DNA of 64,000 nucleotides from Vibrio gazogenes (GTDB lineage: Bacteria; Pseudomonadota; Gammaproteobacteria; Enterobacterales; Vibrionaceae), in assembly GCF_023920225.1 (NCBI RefSeq), contig NZ_CP092587.1:2728001-2792000 (forward strand), in the 5' to 3' direction. The notes beneath the pieces are model-generated. The model saw only the letters and a list, made by a program, of their open reading frames with translations, was not told the origin of the DNA and searched no databases. Position numbers and translations under genes: made by a program. How positions within the stretch are numbered: position 1 is the stretch's first letter; every line of letters begins with the position of its first letter. Below, in pieces: positions 1 through 10,521 of this stretch.

Positions 1-285
<285 letters not shown>

Positions 286-293
286 GAGCGCGA

Positions 294-322
294 ATTGTAT
301 AGAGAAAGAGAAACGCTGTCTA
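294..322 (-). promoter_or_regulatory. rnpB sigma-70 promoter
   Basis: On the minus strand TAGACA (322-317) and TACAAT (299-294) are separated by exactly 17 bp, and the -10 box lies about 9 bp before the inferred rnpB 5' end. This is a near-consensus sigma-70 promoter, as expected for a highly transcribed stable RNA. Confidence 0.75.
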
Positions 323-402
323 CCGATGAAAAAGCGACTGGTTGTTTTTCCATCCGATATCAGCATGATTGAACCGTATCAATTCGGATGTTTTGTTCCC
401 AC

Positions 403-1782
403 TTATTGCTGACATTTAGATAAAAGACCAGTCTCTGCCGAAAGCAGTTGTTTACTTCTCAAACCGTTTAAATTCATGAATAGCATCGGTAAGACAATCG
501 CCGTGAAAACAATGTTTGATAACGGCACCGACAACCACACGCCTTCAATCCCCCACAGTCTTGGTAAAATAAACAAGAAAGGCAATTGCACCACCATGTT
601 TCCAACTGAAACAAACAAGGCTTGACCGCCTTTCCCTACCGCCACAAAGTAAATAGACGCCATAAATAAGAAGCCATCTAAAAACAGCGCCATCAAATGC
701 AAACGAATCCCAACCTTGGTGGCCTCAATTAACGGCCCGTTCGCATGTGTAAAGAAGCTGGCGAAAAATTCCGGGAAGCAATTCAACACAATAACCACAA
801 CAATGCCGGAACCGACAGTCACAGAAAATGCTAATTTCACGGTTTGGATAATGCGCTGGTACTGCTTTGCCCCAAGGTAATAACTGACTGGCGGCTGTAA
901 GCCACTGACCAGACCTTCAGCAAAAAAGTAATAACAACCGGCTAAATAACCGACAATGGCAAACGCCGCTAATTGGGTCGTGTCGCCATAGTCCATAAAG
1001 AGTCGGTTGTGCAGGGCGATGATAAAACTCATATAGATAAACATCACCAAGTTTGACGCGCCCAACTGCATCATTCGCTTAGCAATACTGCTATCAAACT
1101 GATTGAGCGATAAGGTGGTTTTTGCTTTAGACGAGGTAAAATACCGCAGGCATAAAACGCATGTCGCAAGCTGTGCAATCAAGGTTGCCACCGCCGCCCC
1201 TTTTAACCCCATGCCTAACATCCCTAAAAAGACATAGTCCAAAACAATATTCAGTAATGCCCCGACCACAATAAACAGCGTGGCCATATTCGGACTATCA
1301 TCATTACGTACTAGCATCGGCATCGCACTGGCGCCAATGGAAATCAAAGCCCCATACGACATGATTTCAACATACTGCCAACTCAGCATCAGCGTGTGAC
1401 CCGTCGCACCTTGCAGGTGCAAACCACTTTTGCCGAAGATAATAAACACCAGTGAGGCAAATAAGCCAATGCCGACCACCAAAAACAGAGCCGTCACCAA
1501 TGTTGCTTGCGTTGCATAGAGATTCTTCTCGCCGCGATACTGGGACAACACACTGCCGCCGCCCATGCCGATGAGAAGCCCAAAGCCCATGATCAGACCC
1601 AATAACGGAATCGCCATATTGATGCCGGCTAATCCTTCACTCCCGACATAACGTCCGACAAAGAAACCATCGATGATCTGGTACAAACCACTCACCAGCA
1701 TGGCGACAATAGAAGGAATCGCAAAGCGCCAAAAGGCCTGTGCAACCGATTGGGGTAGCTGAGTTGGTGTCACGGTTGGCAT
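403..1782 (-). CDS. MATE family efflux transporter
   Basis: Multidrug and toxic compound extrusion family, inner membrane, normally cation (Na+ or H+) coupled drug or metabolite export. About 459 residues with roughly twelve hydrophobic segments and the family's typical N-terminal pattern (FWRFAIPSIVAMLVSGLYQIIDGFFVG). I take the ATG at 1782 (MPTVTPTQLP) because GGGAGAGG lies just before it; a longer frame up to 1818 would add 12 poorly matching residues. It is divergent from a LysR-type gene, which may control it (inference). The substrate cannot be read from the sequence. Confidence 0.88.
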   Translation of the reverse strand: MPTVTPTQLPQSVAQAFWRFAIPSIVAMLVSGLYQIIDGFFVGRYVGSEGLAGINMAIPLLGLIMGFGLLIGMGGGSVLSQYRGEKNLYATQATLVTALFLVVGIGLFASLVFIIFGKSGLHLQGATGHTLMLSWQYVEIMSYGALISIGASAMPMLVRNDDSPNMATLFIVVGALLNIVLDYVFLGMLGMGLKGAAVATLIAQLATCVLCLRYFTSSKAKTTLSLNQFDSSIAKRMMQLGASNLVMFIYMSFIIALHNRLFMDYGDTTQLAAFAIVGYLAGCYYFFAEGLVSGLQPPVSYYLGAKQYQRIIQTVKLAFSVTVGSGIVVVIVLNCFPEFFASFFTHANGPLIEATKVGIRLHLMALFLDGFLFMASIYFVAVGKGGQALFVSVGNMVVQLPFLFILPRLWGIEGVWLSVPLSNIVFTAIVLPMLFMNLNGLRSKQLLSAETGLLSKCQQ

Positions 1783-1911
1783 TTTGCCTCTCCCATTGCA
1801 TAGATGTGGGAGAATCATATAACGAATTGAGATACAATAAAGTTAGTTACTATCTGATTATGGGATAGGTCAACAACATTCAATCGGCAAACTGAGCCAT
1901 TGGAGAACGAT

Positions 1912-2808
1912 ATGAACTGGACTCTTGATCAACTGCTCGCTTTTGTGACCGCCGCCGAATCAGGCTCTTTTTCTGCCGCTGCAAGAAAGCTGAATAAAGC
2001 ACAATCACGCATCAGCAGTGCGATTTCCAATTTAGAACTTGATTTAGGTTTTGAGTTGTTTGATCGCCGTTCTAAGTACCCGGTACTCACCTCACTCGGA
2101 GAAGAAATACTGCCCGAAGCGCAAGCTGTTCTAAACCAATGTTTACGCTTGGAATCAAGGGCCTTAACGGCCGCACGTCAGGAGCCGATTTCATTACGCA
2201 TTGCCATAGACGAGGCGCTTCCCTTAGAAACGATCCATACCATTTTTCCCCAATTCGGCGATACCTTCCCCAACACTCACTTGGTCATCACCAATGGTTC
2301 CCAAGATGACATAGCCGTAGCGATTGCCAATCACAACGCGGATATTGGCCTCATGATCAGTAATGATGAATTGCCCGCTAAATTACAACTACACCCGCTT
2401 GGCTATTTCAAACAGGTTCTCATTGTTGGAAAACAGCACCCTCTGGCCAGTAAAGACACCCTAAGCTTGGCGCAATTACAGCAGTATCGACAATTCGTAT
2501 TATGCAATCGCTCAGGAGAAAATCGGGAACATGCCTTAAGTCCAGACCATTGGGACATCGATAGTTATTATTTAATTTGTGAGTTGGTCACACAGAATCA
2601 AGGATGGGCCATTGTGCCTGAGCATATAGCCAGCGATAAGTCGTTTTCTCAGCATATCAAAATCGCCAGAAGCGACGTGTTATCGGATCGCTTTATTGAA
2701 GTCGGCATTGTCACACTTATCCAAAACCCGAGCTCCAAGCTAACGGATTGGATTATTGACAAAATGCGCCAATTGATGGCAAATCACCCGAATGAAAGAG
2801 CAACATAA
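1912..2808 (+). CDS. LysR family transcriptional regulator
   Basis: About 298 residues with an N-terminal winged helix-turn-helix (residues about 1-60; the segment AESGSFSAAARKLNKAQSRIS is typical) followed by a periplasmic-binding-like effector domain. The ATG at 1912 is chosen because TGGAGA precedes it at good spacing; an upstream TTG at 1900 in the same frame is unlikely. It is transcribed away from the MATE exporter across a short shared promoter region, the classical arrangement in which a LysR protein regulates its divergent neighbour. The inducer is unknown. Confidence 0.88.
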   Translation: MNWTLDQLLAFVTAAESGSFSAAARKLNKAQSRISSAISNLELDLGFELFDRRSKYPVLTSLGEEILPEAQAVLNQCLRLESRALTAARQEPISLRIAIDEALPLETIHTIFPQFGDTFPNTHLVITNGSQDDIAVAIANHNADIGLMISNDELPAKLQLHPLGYFKQVLIVGKQHPLASKDTLSLAQLQQYRQFVLCNRSGENREHALSPDHWDIDSYYLICELVTQNQGWAIVPEHIASDKSFSQHIKIARSDVLSDRFIEVGIVTLIQNPSSKLTDWIIDKMRQLMANHPNERAT

Positions 2809-2854
2809 TGACACCGTAATACGCTGCTCAATGGGGGAACGATAAATAGATAAA

Positions 2855-2885
2855 AGAGTGGTATTCTTATCAAGAATACCACTCT
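2855..2885 (-). terminator. Hairpin between convergent LysR and chemoreceptor genes
   Basis: A perfect 14-bp inverted repeat (AGAGTGGTATTCTT / AAGAATACCACTCT) with a 3-nt loop. On the minus strand it is followed by TTTTATC, so it best serves the chemoreceptor gene ending at 2912; it may also stop the LysR transcript from the other side. Confidence 0.75.
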
Positions 2886-2911
2886 GACGTAAACCATCGA
2901 TTAACGGCTGA

Positions 2912-5017
2912 CTACTTCACTTTCAACAGCGACAGAATCGCGGTAAATTCCACGACAGCCTTAGAGCTATCTGCATTACTACTTTCCAGCTCACTGACAA
3001 TTTCTTTAAGCTTGGTCGAAGACTCATGAATACCAACCAAGCTCCTATTTATATCCTCTGCCACGTTCGATTGCTGCTCTGCCGCTGCTGCAACTTGGAT
3101 TGTATTATCCGAAATCCCTGCCACCCTTTCATTCACAATGCCCAATTTATTCGTATTTTCGACAGAAGAAGCGACGGTTTGCTGAGCACTTTCTTGGCTC
3201 TCCTCGATCAACGCCACAGCCGATTGAACATCCTGTTGCAAGCCTTTGATCAGGACATCCACTTCTTCTGTTGACTCCTGTGTTCGTGCCGCCAAATTAC
3301 GCACTTCATCAGCCACCACGGCAAATCCTCGACCTTGATCCCCCGCGCGAGCCGCTTCAATGGCTGCATTCAATGCCAATAAATTAGTTTGCTCTGCAAT
3401 CGCTCGAATCGTATCCAAAATACTGTAAATAGAATCACTGCGTTGAGACACCTGTGCAACTTGATTGCTGGCATCGTTTAACTGAGCTGCAAGACCTTCA
3501 ACCATCTGTCGATTCGATTGAACAAGCTCATACGACTCAGTTAAGTACTGACTAATTTCTGTTGCGGCTTCACCATTATGCCGAGCCAAGTTTGCGACTT
3601 CTGTTGCCGAGCTAGACATTTCCGTGACAGCGGAGACAACAGAATCTATCTGCTCTGCCTGTACCAAAGTGGACTGATGGGCTGTCGCTGTCGCCTTGGT
3701 AAACTCATCATTCGTTTTAGCAACCACATCTCGCTGCTGAATCAGACGAATCATCATGTCCTGCAATTTACCCGTAAACTGATTAAATCCTTGCGCCAAC
3801 AACACAAGCTCTAAATGGTTTTGTGTATCGAGACGCTGGGTTAAATCGCCTTCTTCTGACGCTAGTTTTTCCATGCGCAAAGCAATACTACGTAGTGGTG
3901 ACGTTACCGTATTGACGACTAAAAAGACTAGCACAAGTCCAGCCAATAACAGTCCGATGGACAATCCCATAAACAAAGTGATTGAACTGTGTGTTTTTTC
4001 ATCCAGTTGACTGGACATTTTGGTGACAGGCGCTAATAAAACAGAAGTTGGCACAGAGACATAGATTTTCCAGACATTGGGAGCCGCATTGATGGTCATG
4101 CTGCTGCTGTATACCCATTGTTTATCATCTTTGATTAGCCCTGATTTTTGATTCGCAAAGCTGAGTCCCACCGTGTTCATATTTTTACCGATCGCATCAG
4201 GCACTTCGCTGGATCCCACAACCAAACCTTTTTCACTGACAATGGTAATCTTACCCTCGCCACCAAATAAGTGACTGCTGATTTGCTCCAGCTTTTTTTG
4301 AATCTCAGACAAATTGACATCCGCACCAACCATACCAACAAACGTTCTCTCTGCTATAACAGGTGCCGAATACGTGGTCATCAATACTTTTTGACCATTT
4401 GTCAGTTCAAATAGATAAGGGTCTGATAAACATGCTTTTTTCGTGTCCATCGGGCACAAGTACCATTCGGATACTCGAACGCCATTTTCATCCTTATCCT
4501 GAACATATTTCATGTCGGGCTGTCCCGCACTGTAAATATAGTTCTCCTGACCATCTTTTAACCAATAGGTGTCTAAAGTGCCAACTGAAGATGTATGATC
4601 ACCGGTCCCCATCGACGCTTGGTCTTTACCATCATAACCATTCGGTTCAAATTGTGCGTACAGCGCATTCATATGCGGTGAGCTTTTGAGCAACGACAGA
4701 GTCATATCTTTAACTTTTTGACGAGCAAAAGGAAGGCCGCCATTGCCCACTGCTGTATCCGCTAAGACTTTAGAAAAACTGGTCACAACCGCTGCTGTAT
4801 CGCCAAGATAATTAGACACTTGGGCATGAACTTCACTGGCTGCCGACTCTAGTAAAAGGCCGGCTTGCTCTTCTTGATACAGTTTTAATTCATTGGCAGA
4901 AAAATCACTCAAAGAACGAATTGAGTGCGCAGACAAATAAATCAGTATGCCGATAAGGCAAGCAAAGAACACACCGGTTATCACAACCAATTTTATTCTG
5001 ATACTGAATTTAGACAT
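2912..5017 (-). CDS. Methyl-accepting chemotaxis protein with Cache sensor domain
   Basis: Transmembrane chemoreceptor that signals to CheA/CheW. About 701 residues: N-terminal membrane segment (about 8-30), a large periplasmic double-Cache-like sensor domain (about 35-340), a second membrane segment (about 350-372), HAMP linker, and a cytoplasmic coiled coil with the conserved hairpin tip ([20 protein letters not shown], about residues 545-570). There is no C-terminal CheR-binding pentapeptide; the protein ends SLLKVK. I start at the ATG at 5017 (MSKFSIRI) because GAGGTG sits 8 nt upstream; an in-frame ATG at 5077 adds an implausible basic leader. The ligand is unknown; dCache domains often bind amino acids or other small molecules. 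Confidence 0.9.
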   Translation of the reverse strand: MSKFSIRIKLVVITGVFFACLIGILIYLSAHSIRSLSDFSANELKLYQEEQAGLLLESAASEVHAQVSNYLGDTAAVVTSFSKVLADTAVGNGGLPFARQKVKDMTLSLLKSSPHMNALYAQFEPNGYDGKDQASMGTGDHTSSVGTLDTYWLKDGQENYIYSAGQPDMKYVQDKDENGVRVSEWYLCPMDTKKACLSDPYLFELTNGQKVLMTTYSAPVIAERTFVGMVGADVNLSEIQKKLEQISSHLFGGEGKITIVSEKGLVVGSSEVPDAIGKNMNTVGLSFANQKSGLIKDDKQWVYSSSMTINAAPNVWKIYVSVPTSVLLAPVTKMSSQLDEKTHSSITLFMGLSIGLLLAGLVLVFLVVNTVTSPLRSIALRMEKLASEEGDLTQRLDTQNHLELVLLAQGFNQFTGKLQDMMIRLIQQRDVVAKTNDEFTKATATAHQSTLVQAEQIDSVVSAVTEMSSSATEVANLARHNGEAATEISQYLTESYELVQSNRQMVEGLAAQLNDASNQVAQVSQRSDSIYSILDTIRAIAEQTNLLALNAAIEAARAGDQGRGFAVVADEVRNLAARTQESTEEVDVLIKGLQQDVQSAVALIEESQESAQQTVASSVENTNKLGIVNERVAGISDNTIQVAAAAEQQSNVAEDINRSLVGIHESSTKLKEIVSELESSNADSSKAVVEFTAILSLLKVK

Positions 5018-5344
5018 AAAAAAACACCTCAGGTCAGATTTCATATATTTTCTAAACCGACATCGATAAGAAAACACAGCCTTAGATTGAAGTCACATCC
5101 AAAACAGCACAGGCCAAAACAGGATGCTCTCTATAAAGGTTAGTATTTTTTCTATATAAATCACTTTATCGGTTATTTGTGATAAAACTCGTCAATTCCT
5201 ACTGAGAGAAAGAAAAGGCAACTCACTGGCGAAAGACGCGAGCAATAATGATCGCTTCATACCACTCAACGCATTTCTGTCATGTCTTCGATGGCGCAGT
5301 TATCTGCTTGCAGATTATCTTGGTGATGGCAAAGAGAAAGTCCA
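5018..5344. other. Intergenic region upstream of the chemoreceptor gene
   Basis: No convincing gene. The part next to 5017 should carry the chemoreceptor promoter. Short open frames on both strands lack ribosome binding sites and recognisable motifs. Confidence 0.4.
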
Positions 5345-5449
5345 TTAGGCAAGCTCTGGTGCATCTAAATCCAGGCCCATGTCTTTTAAGACGTTACCAG
5401 CGGTGTGAAAGGCATCAACCGACGCGGGTACGCCGCAGTAAATTGCTAC
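5345..5449 (-). pseudogene. Remnant of carboxymuconolactone decarboxylase family gene
   Basis: On the minus strand the frame ending at the TAA at 5345-5347 reads VAIYCGVPASVDAFHTAGNV, then a short tail ending in DAPELA. This is the C-terminal signature of the carboxymuconolactone decarboxylase / AhpD-like family (the AIYCGVPA-DAF motif). In-frame stops appear directly upstream (TAG at about 5455) and I could not find the N-terminal CxxC region, so only about 34 codons of a decayed gene remain. The stop codon and the conserved motif agree in frame, which argues against chance. The original function cannot be recovered. Confidence 0.55.
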
Positions 5450-5598
5450 TTGCTACATTACACGGACTTGGCGCGTTAAGACACCGTTTATTCGATAGAA
5501 AAAATGATGTTTTGAAGAGGATTCTCTAAAGATCAGTCGTCATACTCCAATTAGCCCTGATTAGAGAAAACAGGAGAGTTCAGCAGCAACATCAGACA

Positions 5599-5640
5599 AA
5601 AAAAGCCCCCGTTCAGCAACTGCGGAACGGGGGCTTTTTT
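5599..5640. terminator. Bidirectional intrinsic terminator after rsmI
   Basis: GCCCCCGTTC (5605-5614) pairs with GAACGGGGGC (5625-5634), flanked by an A-run on the left and a T-run on the right, so it works on both strands. On the minus strand it lies directly downstream of rsmI. Confidence 0.9.
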
Positions 5641-5653
5641 ATCATTCATCGGA

Positions 5654-6517
5654 TCAATCCAAATGTTCAAGTCCCCATTTGTAAAGCGCATTTTTCTTCA
5701 GATGATAAATTTCAGCCACGAGACCGGCAGCTTTTTTTAAAGGCAGCTCCTGAGTCAGAATCTTGAGTGTCCGAAGTGCATCTTCAGGAAATTCATCCCG
5801 TTCAGAACGCCGATAGCCATGAATCAGTAACACCATTTCTCCCTTGCGACGGTTTTCATCTTCCATTACCCACGGGATTAACTCTCCCAATGGTAACCCC
5901 TGAATGGTCTCAAAGGTTTTCGTCAACTCTCTTGCCAGCACGACTTCGCGATCAGGCCCGAGCACATCCTGCAAATCATGGAGTGATTCAATAATGCGAT
6001 GGGTTGATTCATAGAAAATACAAGTTCGTTCCTCATGAGCGATCTCTGCTATTTTATCTTTACGAGCTTTGGTTTTCGGGGGAAGAAATCCTTCAAAACT
6101 AAATCGGTCCGACGGTAAACCGGAAGCGCTTAATGCCGCGATAACAGCACAAGCCCCGGGCAGAGGGACTACTTTTACACCCGCCTGACGACAAAGTTTA
6201 ACAAGATGATATCCTGGATCGCTGATCAACGGTGTTCCGGCGTCAGAAACTAAAGCAATCGACTGTCCGGATAGCAGTTTGTCAACCAATACCGAAGCTT
6301 TCTCCTGTTCATTATGATCGTGGAGAGAAAAAGTTTTGGTTTGAATGTTCAGGTGAGATAAAAGTTTCCCAGTGTGGCGCGTATCCTCAGCAGCGATCAT
6401 GTCGACCTGAGAAAGAACATCAATGGCTCTTTGCGTTATATCGCCTAAATTACCAATTGGCGTAGGAACAATGTATAGTGTTGTCGCTTGCTCCTGCAAC
6501 GTTTTATGATTCGTCAT
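5654..6517 (-). CDS. rsmI: 16S rRNA (cytidine-1402-2'-O)-methyltransferase RsmI
   Basis: SAM-dependent tetrapyrrole-methylase-fold enzyme that 2'-O-methylates C1402 of 16S rRNA in the ribosomal P site. 287 residues, the usual length. Visible family motifs are [15 protein letters not shown] at the N-terminus, [12 protein letters not shown], and [15 protein letters not shown] in the SAM pocket. It is divergent from lpoA with only about 60 bp between starts, the same arrangement as in E. coli and other Vibrio genomes. Confidence 0.96.
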   Translation of the reverse strand: MTNHKTLQEQATTLYIVPTPIGNLGDITQRAIDVLSQVDMIAAEDTRHTGKLLSHLNIQTKTFSLHDHNEQEKASVLVDKLLSGQSIALVSDAGTPLISDPGYHLVKLCRQAGVKVVPLPGACAVIAALSASGLPSDRFSFEGFLPPKTKARKDKIAEIAHEERTCIFYESTHRIIESLHDLQDVLGPDREVVLARELTKTFETIQGLPLGELIPWVMEDENRRKGEMVLLIHGYRRSERDEFPEDALRTLKILTQELPLKKAAGLVAEIYHLKKNALYKWGLEHLD

Positions 6518-6578
6518 TTGTTTATCATCACTTCAAAGATTATTATAGAGACAATTTTACCGGAATAAATTACAGCTC

Positions 6579-8387
6579 ATGGCTCAGAAAAAGCATAACA
6601 GACTCAATGTGGCACGCCTAATCACTCAGATTACATTCACAATCTTTCTTGCGGCATGTGCTTCCAATTCAATAGACTCGAACCGTGTCGATATTACTCA
6701 ACGTCCGACACTCAGTTCGCAGGACTATCTCATGAGAGCCAATAGCACTGAAGGGTCAATACAAAATGACTGGCTGATCATGGCGCTAAAAGCAGCGGTG
6801 AAAGAAAACCAGGTCGCCCAAGCGAATCTACTGTTATTCCGACTGACCAAACAAAAATTGTCAGAAACGCAACAAGCGGAATGGCAACTTGCTCGAGCCA
6901 GACTCTTTCTCAATAATGATCAGAATGAAACAGCACTTAAACGACTGACTTTTAAACCTTGGTGGAAACTTCCTGATGCTCAATGGTTAGCATTCTATCA
7001 GACTAAAGCCGATATTTTCATGAGTCTTGAAAAATGGTTTGATGCCGCCCGAGCTTTAGTCGAGGTCTATGACCTGAGTCCACAGAATGTCCAGGCTAAA
7101 GTTGCTCGTCAGATTTGGCAGAATCTTTCCCATTATTCCGCGACAGAGATTACAGAGTTAAACGTTGCATCCGATGAAGATGAATTAGCGGGTTGGCTCC
7201 AACTCGCCATCTATATGAAAACGCTGGATGGCAATTTCTCACAACTTAAAAATACACTCGAAAAATGGTTAGCGGAGAATAGCCATCACCCGGCTGCTAT
7301 CCATATGCCCGGAGGTGTCAAAGCGGTTCTGGCGATGAAAATCTCAACCCCAAAAAGAACAGCTTTACTCCTGCCATTGAGCGGTAAGTTTTCTCAGCAG
7401 GCTCAATTAATCCGAGACGGATTTATGTTTGCGATGATGAATGATCGGGACAGAGATACCGATATGACGCTGAATGTGATCGATACAAATGAGCAATCAT
7501 TTTCAGATACAGTCAATCAATTGATGCAAGAGCATATCGACTTCGTTGTCGGTCCGCTAATCAAAGACGATATTACCCAACTACAGCAGATAGAGAAGCA
7601 AAAGAAACACCAAATCCCTATGTTGGCCTTAAATATTCCGGAAAATATCAGTTCGAATTCGCCTGCATGTTACTTTGCCCTGTCTCCTGAACAAGAGGCC
7701 AGCCAAGCCGCAAAACATTTGTTCCGCTTGGGATATCAGTATCCAATGATCCTTGTGCCGCAAGGAAGCTATGGTGAACGGGTCGCAGAAGCCTTTCAAC
7801 AAGAGTGGCAAAAGTATAGTAAGCATCCACTTACAATCAGTCGGTTTGGTGATAAACGTCACTTACAGCAAAATATCAACACGGTGTTCGGTTTGCAGAA
7901 TAGCCAAAAAAATATTGCTCAAATGGAATCATTGCTAGATATGAAGCTGGAAAGTCAGCCGCGTAGCCGACGCGATATCGATACCGTTTATATTGTTGCC
8001 AACAGCGCTGAACTCACACTCCTCAAACCATTTATCGAAGTGGCGATCAACCCGGATACGACGCAGCCGAAACTGTTTTCAAGCTCCCGGAGTAATAGTA
8101 GCAATCAATATGAAGATCTCTCGGGGGTCACATTCAGTGATATTCCGTTACTGCTCAAGCCACAAGCTGCGACCAAAGAACAGATGGAAGATTTGTGGCC
8201 AAAAGATTCCAATGCTGAGAAACGATTGAAAGCGATGGGAATGGATGCGTACACTTTAATGACATCGCTCCCGCAAATGAAAGCGGTCGAGGGATATCAA
8301 GTTCAGGGGCAAACCGGCACGCTCAGCATTGATAAACAGTGTATCGTGCAGCAAGAATTAACTTGGGGAGAGTATGGCTCGCTTTAG
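6579..8387 (+). CDS. lpoA: Penicillin-binding protein activator LpoA
   Basis: Outer-membrane lipoprotein that reaches through the periplasm to activate the peptidoglycan synthase PBP1A. About 602 residues: signal peptide with lipobox LAAC and Cys27 as lipidation site, an N-terminal helical TPR-like domain (about 40-250), and a C-terminal domain with a periplasmic-binding-protein fold (about 260-590, starting near TALLLPLSGKFSQQAQLIRDG). First gene of a cluster with yraN, diaA and dolP; the stop overlaps the start of yraN. Confidence 0.95.
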   Translation: MAQKKHNRLNVARLITQITFTIFLAACASNSIDSNRVDITQRPTLSSQDYLMRANSTEGSIQNDWLIMALKAAVKENQVAQANLLLFRLTKQKLSETQQAEWQLARARLFLNNDQNETALKRLTFKPWWKLPDAQWLAFYQTKADIFMSLEKWFDAARALVEVYDLSPQNVQAKVARQIWQNLSHYSATEITELNVASDEDELAGWLQLAIYMKTLDGNFSQLKNTLEKWLAENSHHPAAIHMPGGVKAVLAMKISTPKRTALLLPLSGKFSQQAQLIRDGFMFAMMNDRDRDTDMTLNVIDTNEQSFSDTVNQLMQEHIDFVVGPLIKDDITQLQQIEKQKKHQIPMLALNIPENISSNSPACYFALSPEQEASQAAKHLFRLGYQYPMILVPQGSYGERVAEAFQQEWQKYSKHPLTISRFGDKRHLQQNINTVFGLQNSQKNIAQMESLLDMKLESQPRSRRDIDTVYIVANSAELTLLKPFIEVAINPDTTQPKLFSSSRSNSSNQYEDLSGVTFSDIPLLLKPQAATKEQMEDLWPKDSNAEKRLKAMGMDAYTLMTSLPQMKAVEGYQVQGQTGTLSIDKQCIVQQELTWGEYGSL

Positions 8388-8742
8388 CCATCGCGAGATC
8401 GGTGCTCGCTATGAACAAGCAGCCTCAGCTTTTTTACTGGCACGAGGCTTACAATTGATCACCCAAAATTTTTCATGTCGTACCGGTGAAATCGATCTGA
8501 TTATGCGCGATCAACAAACGACTGTATTTGTTGAAGTAAAGTATAGAAAAAACCGACACTTCGGTCATGCGGCTGAAGCCGTGACACCGACAAAAACCAA
8601 AAAATTAATTCAGACAGCTCAGTTCTGGTTATTAACACAAGGTTTGTCACCTTATGACACTGATTTTCGTTTCGATGTGATTGCTATTCATCAAAATGGC
8701 AATGACATCGATTGGTTCCAAAATGCAATAACGCAGGAATAA
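8374..8742 (+). CDS. yraN: UPF0102 (YraN) family nuclease-like protein
   Basis: 122-residue protein of the UPF0102 family, which has a predicted restriction-endonuclease-like fold. The signature residues are visible: GARYEQAASAFL, then RTGEIDLIMRD and FVEVKYRKNRHFG, giving the E-x(n)-D-x(n)-E-x-K nuclease-type arrangement. Its start overlaps lpoA by 14 bp, implying translational coupling. The exact cellular role is not established. Confidence 0.92.
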   Translation: MARFSHREIGARYEQAASAFLLARGLQLITQNFSCRTGEIDLIMRDQQTTVFVEVKYRKNRHFGHAAEAVTPTKTKKLIQTAQFWLLTQGLSPYDTDFRFDVIAIHQNGNDIDWFQNAITQE

Positions 8743-9336
<594 letters not shown>

Positions 9337-9339
9337 ATC

Positions 9340-9924
9340 ATGAAAAACTTAACCATTCTGATTACGTTATCTCTTGCAGTCATGTTATCTGGATGTGTTG
9401 GGTTGTTTATTGCTGGTGCAGCAACAACAGCCGATATCGTCACAGATCCACGAACCACTCAAGAAATCTGGGATGACAATTACATTGAAGCTGAAATAAC
9501 CGGCTTGATCAGAAAACCCCCTTACCGCGGCAAGACCCGTATTGTATCCAACTCATTTCGTGGTGTTGTTGTATTGATGGGTCAATCTCAAGATGACAAT
9601 CTTTTGAAATCATTAGAAAAAGATGTACAGCAAGTTAAGGGGGTCAAAGAAGTCCATGATCAGGTTCGAATTCGAAAGCCCCTAAGTACATCGGATATAA
9701 GCGAAGACAGTTGGATCACCACAAAAGTTAAATCATCACTGTTAACGGACAATCAACTGAGTGGTGTTAAGATTAAAGTGATTACGGAAGATAAAGAAGT
9801 GTTCTTATTTGGCTATGTCACACCGGAACATGGTAACCATGCTACCGAAATAGCACGTAATATCTCCGGTGTGAAACGAGTGATTAAAGCGTTCCAATAT
9901 TCACCCAGTCAGCAGAAAAAATAA
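9340..9924 (+). CDS. dolP: Outer-membrane lipoprotein DolP with two BON domains
   Basis: About 194 residues. Signal peptide ending in lipobox LSGC with Cys19; two BON domains (about 46-115 and 124-190) that bind anionic phospholipid. In E. coli DolP (formerly YraP) supports outer-membrane integrity and BamA function and is localised to division sites. It begins 4 bp after the diaA stop, so it is probably co-transcribed; dolP genes are commonly in the sigma-E regulon, but I could not assign such a promoter here. Confidence 0.93.
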   Translation: MKNLTILITLSLAVMLSGCVGLFIAGAATTADIVTDPRTTQEIWDDNYIEAEITGLIRKPPYRGKTRIVSNSFRGVVVLMGQSQDDNLLKSLEKDVQQVKGVKEVHDQVRIRKPLSTSDISEDSWITTKVKSSLLTDNQLSGVKIKVITEDKEVFLFGYVTPEHGNHATEIARNISGVKRVIKAFQYSPSQQKK

Positions 9925-9964
9925 TAAACTGTGGGCGATAAAGCATCACTATCATGACCGAAAT

Positions 9965-9992
9965 AAAAAAAGCAGCAAAAGCTGCTTTTTTT
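9965..9992. terminator. Bidirectional terminator between dolP and sspB
   Basis: AGCAGC AAAA GCTGCT flanked by an A-run and a T-run; it can end dolP on the plus strand and sspB on the minus strand. Confidence 0.85.
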
Positions 9993-10023
9993 ATCACGAA
10001 TTTTGACAAAACTTCAACCGTAT

Positions 10024-10500
10024 CTATTTTATGACTCTCAGACTCGGTTTTCCGCGAGGTCGAGGAGGCTCGTCGTCGCTAGGGGAAACTGTATCATCAG
10101 TGTCAACCGTCTCTACGACGTCAATACTTTGCAGCTCTTCCTGCTCTTGTTCTTGAGCCTGTTCAAGTTGCTGAATGTATGAGTCTTCCGGTTCAAACAT
10201 CGTCCCTGCACCATTTTCACGTGCATAGATTGCCTGAACAGCGAAAATAGGCACAATAACAGAGTGAGGACGCCCGCCAAAACGAGCGTTGAACATGATT
10301 GCATCGTTACCAAGCTCTAGATTCCCGACAGCCCTTGGGGCGATGTTCAGAATGATCTGCCCGTCCTGAATGAACTCAACTGGTACCCGAACACCAGGCA
10401 GCGTTGCATCAACAACCAGATGAGGTGTCAAATCGTTCTCTAGTAACCAGTCATAAAAGGCCCGAAGCATATACGGGCGCCGAGGCGTCATATTATCCAT
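10024..10500 (-). CDS. sspB: ClpXP protease specificity-enhancing factor SspB
   Basis: 158-residue adaptor that tethers ssrA-tagged peptides to ClpXP. The folded substrate-binding domain covers about residues 5-110 (RPYMLRAFYDWLLENDLTPH); a flexible acidic, Gln/Glu-rich linker follows, and the protein ends in SLRVIK, the ClpX-docking tail. Second gene of the sspA-sspB operon, 21 bp after sspA. Confidence 0.96.
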   Translation of the reverse strand: MDNMTPRRPYMLRAFYDWLLENDLTPHLVVDATLPGVRVPVEFIQDGQIILNIAPRAVGNLELGNDAIMFNARFGGRPHSVIVPIFAVQAIYARENGAGTMFEPEDSYIQQLEQAQEQEQEELQSIDVVETVDTDDTVSPSDDEPPRPRGKPSLRVIK

Positions 10501-10521
10501 GAGTTATACATCCTGCCCGAA

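Noticed and set aside
5248..5529. 93-codon plus-strand open frame in the chemoreceptor-rsmI gap
   Set aside because: No ribosome binding site and no recognisable motif; it runs antisense to the carboxymuconolactone decarboxylase remnant, which explains its length.
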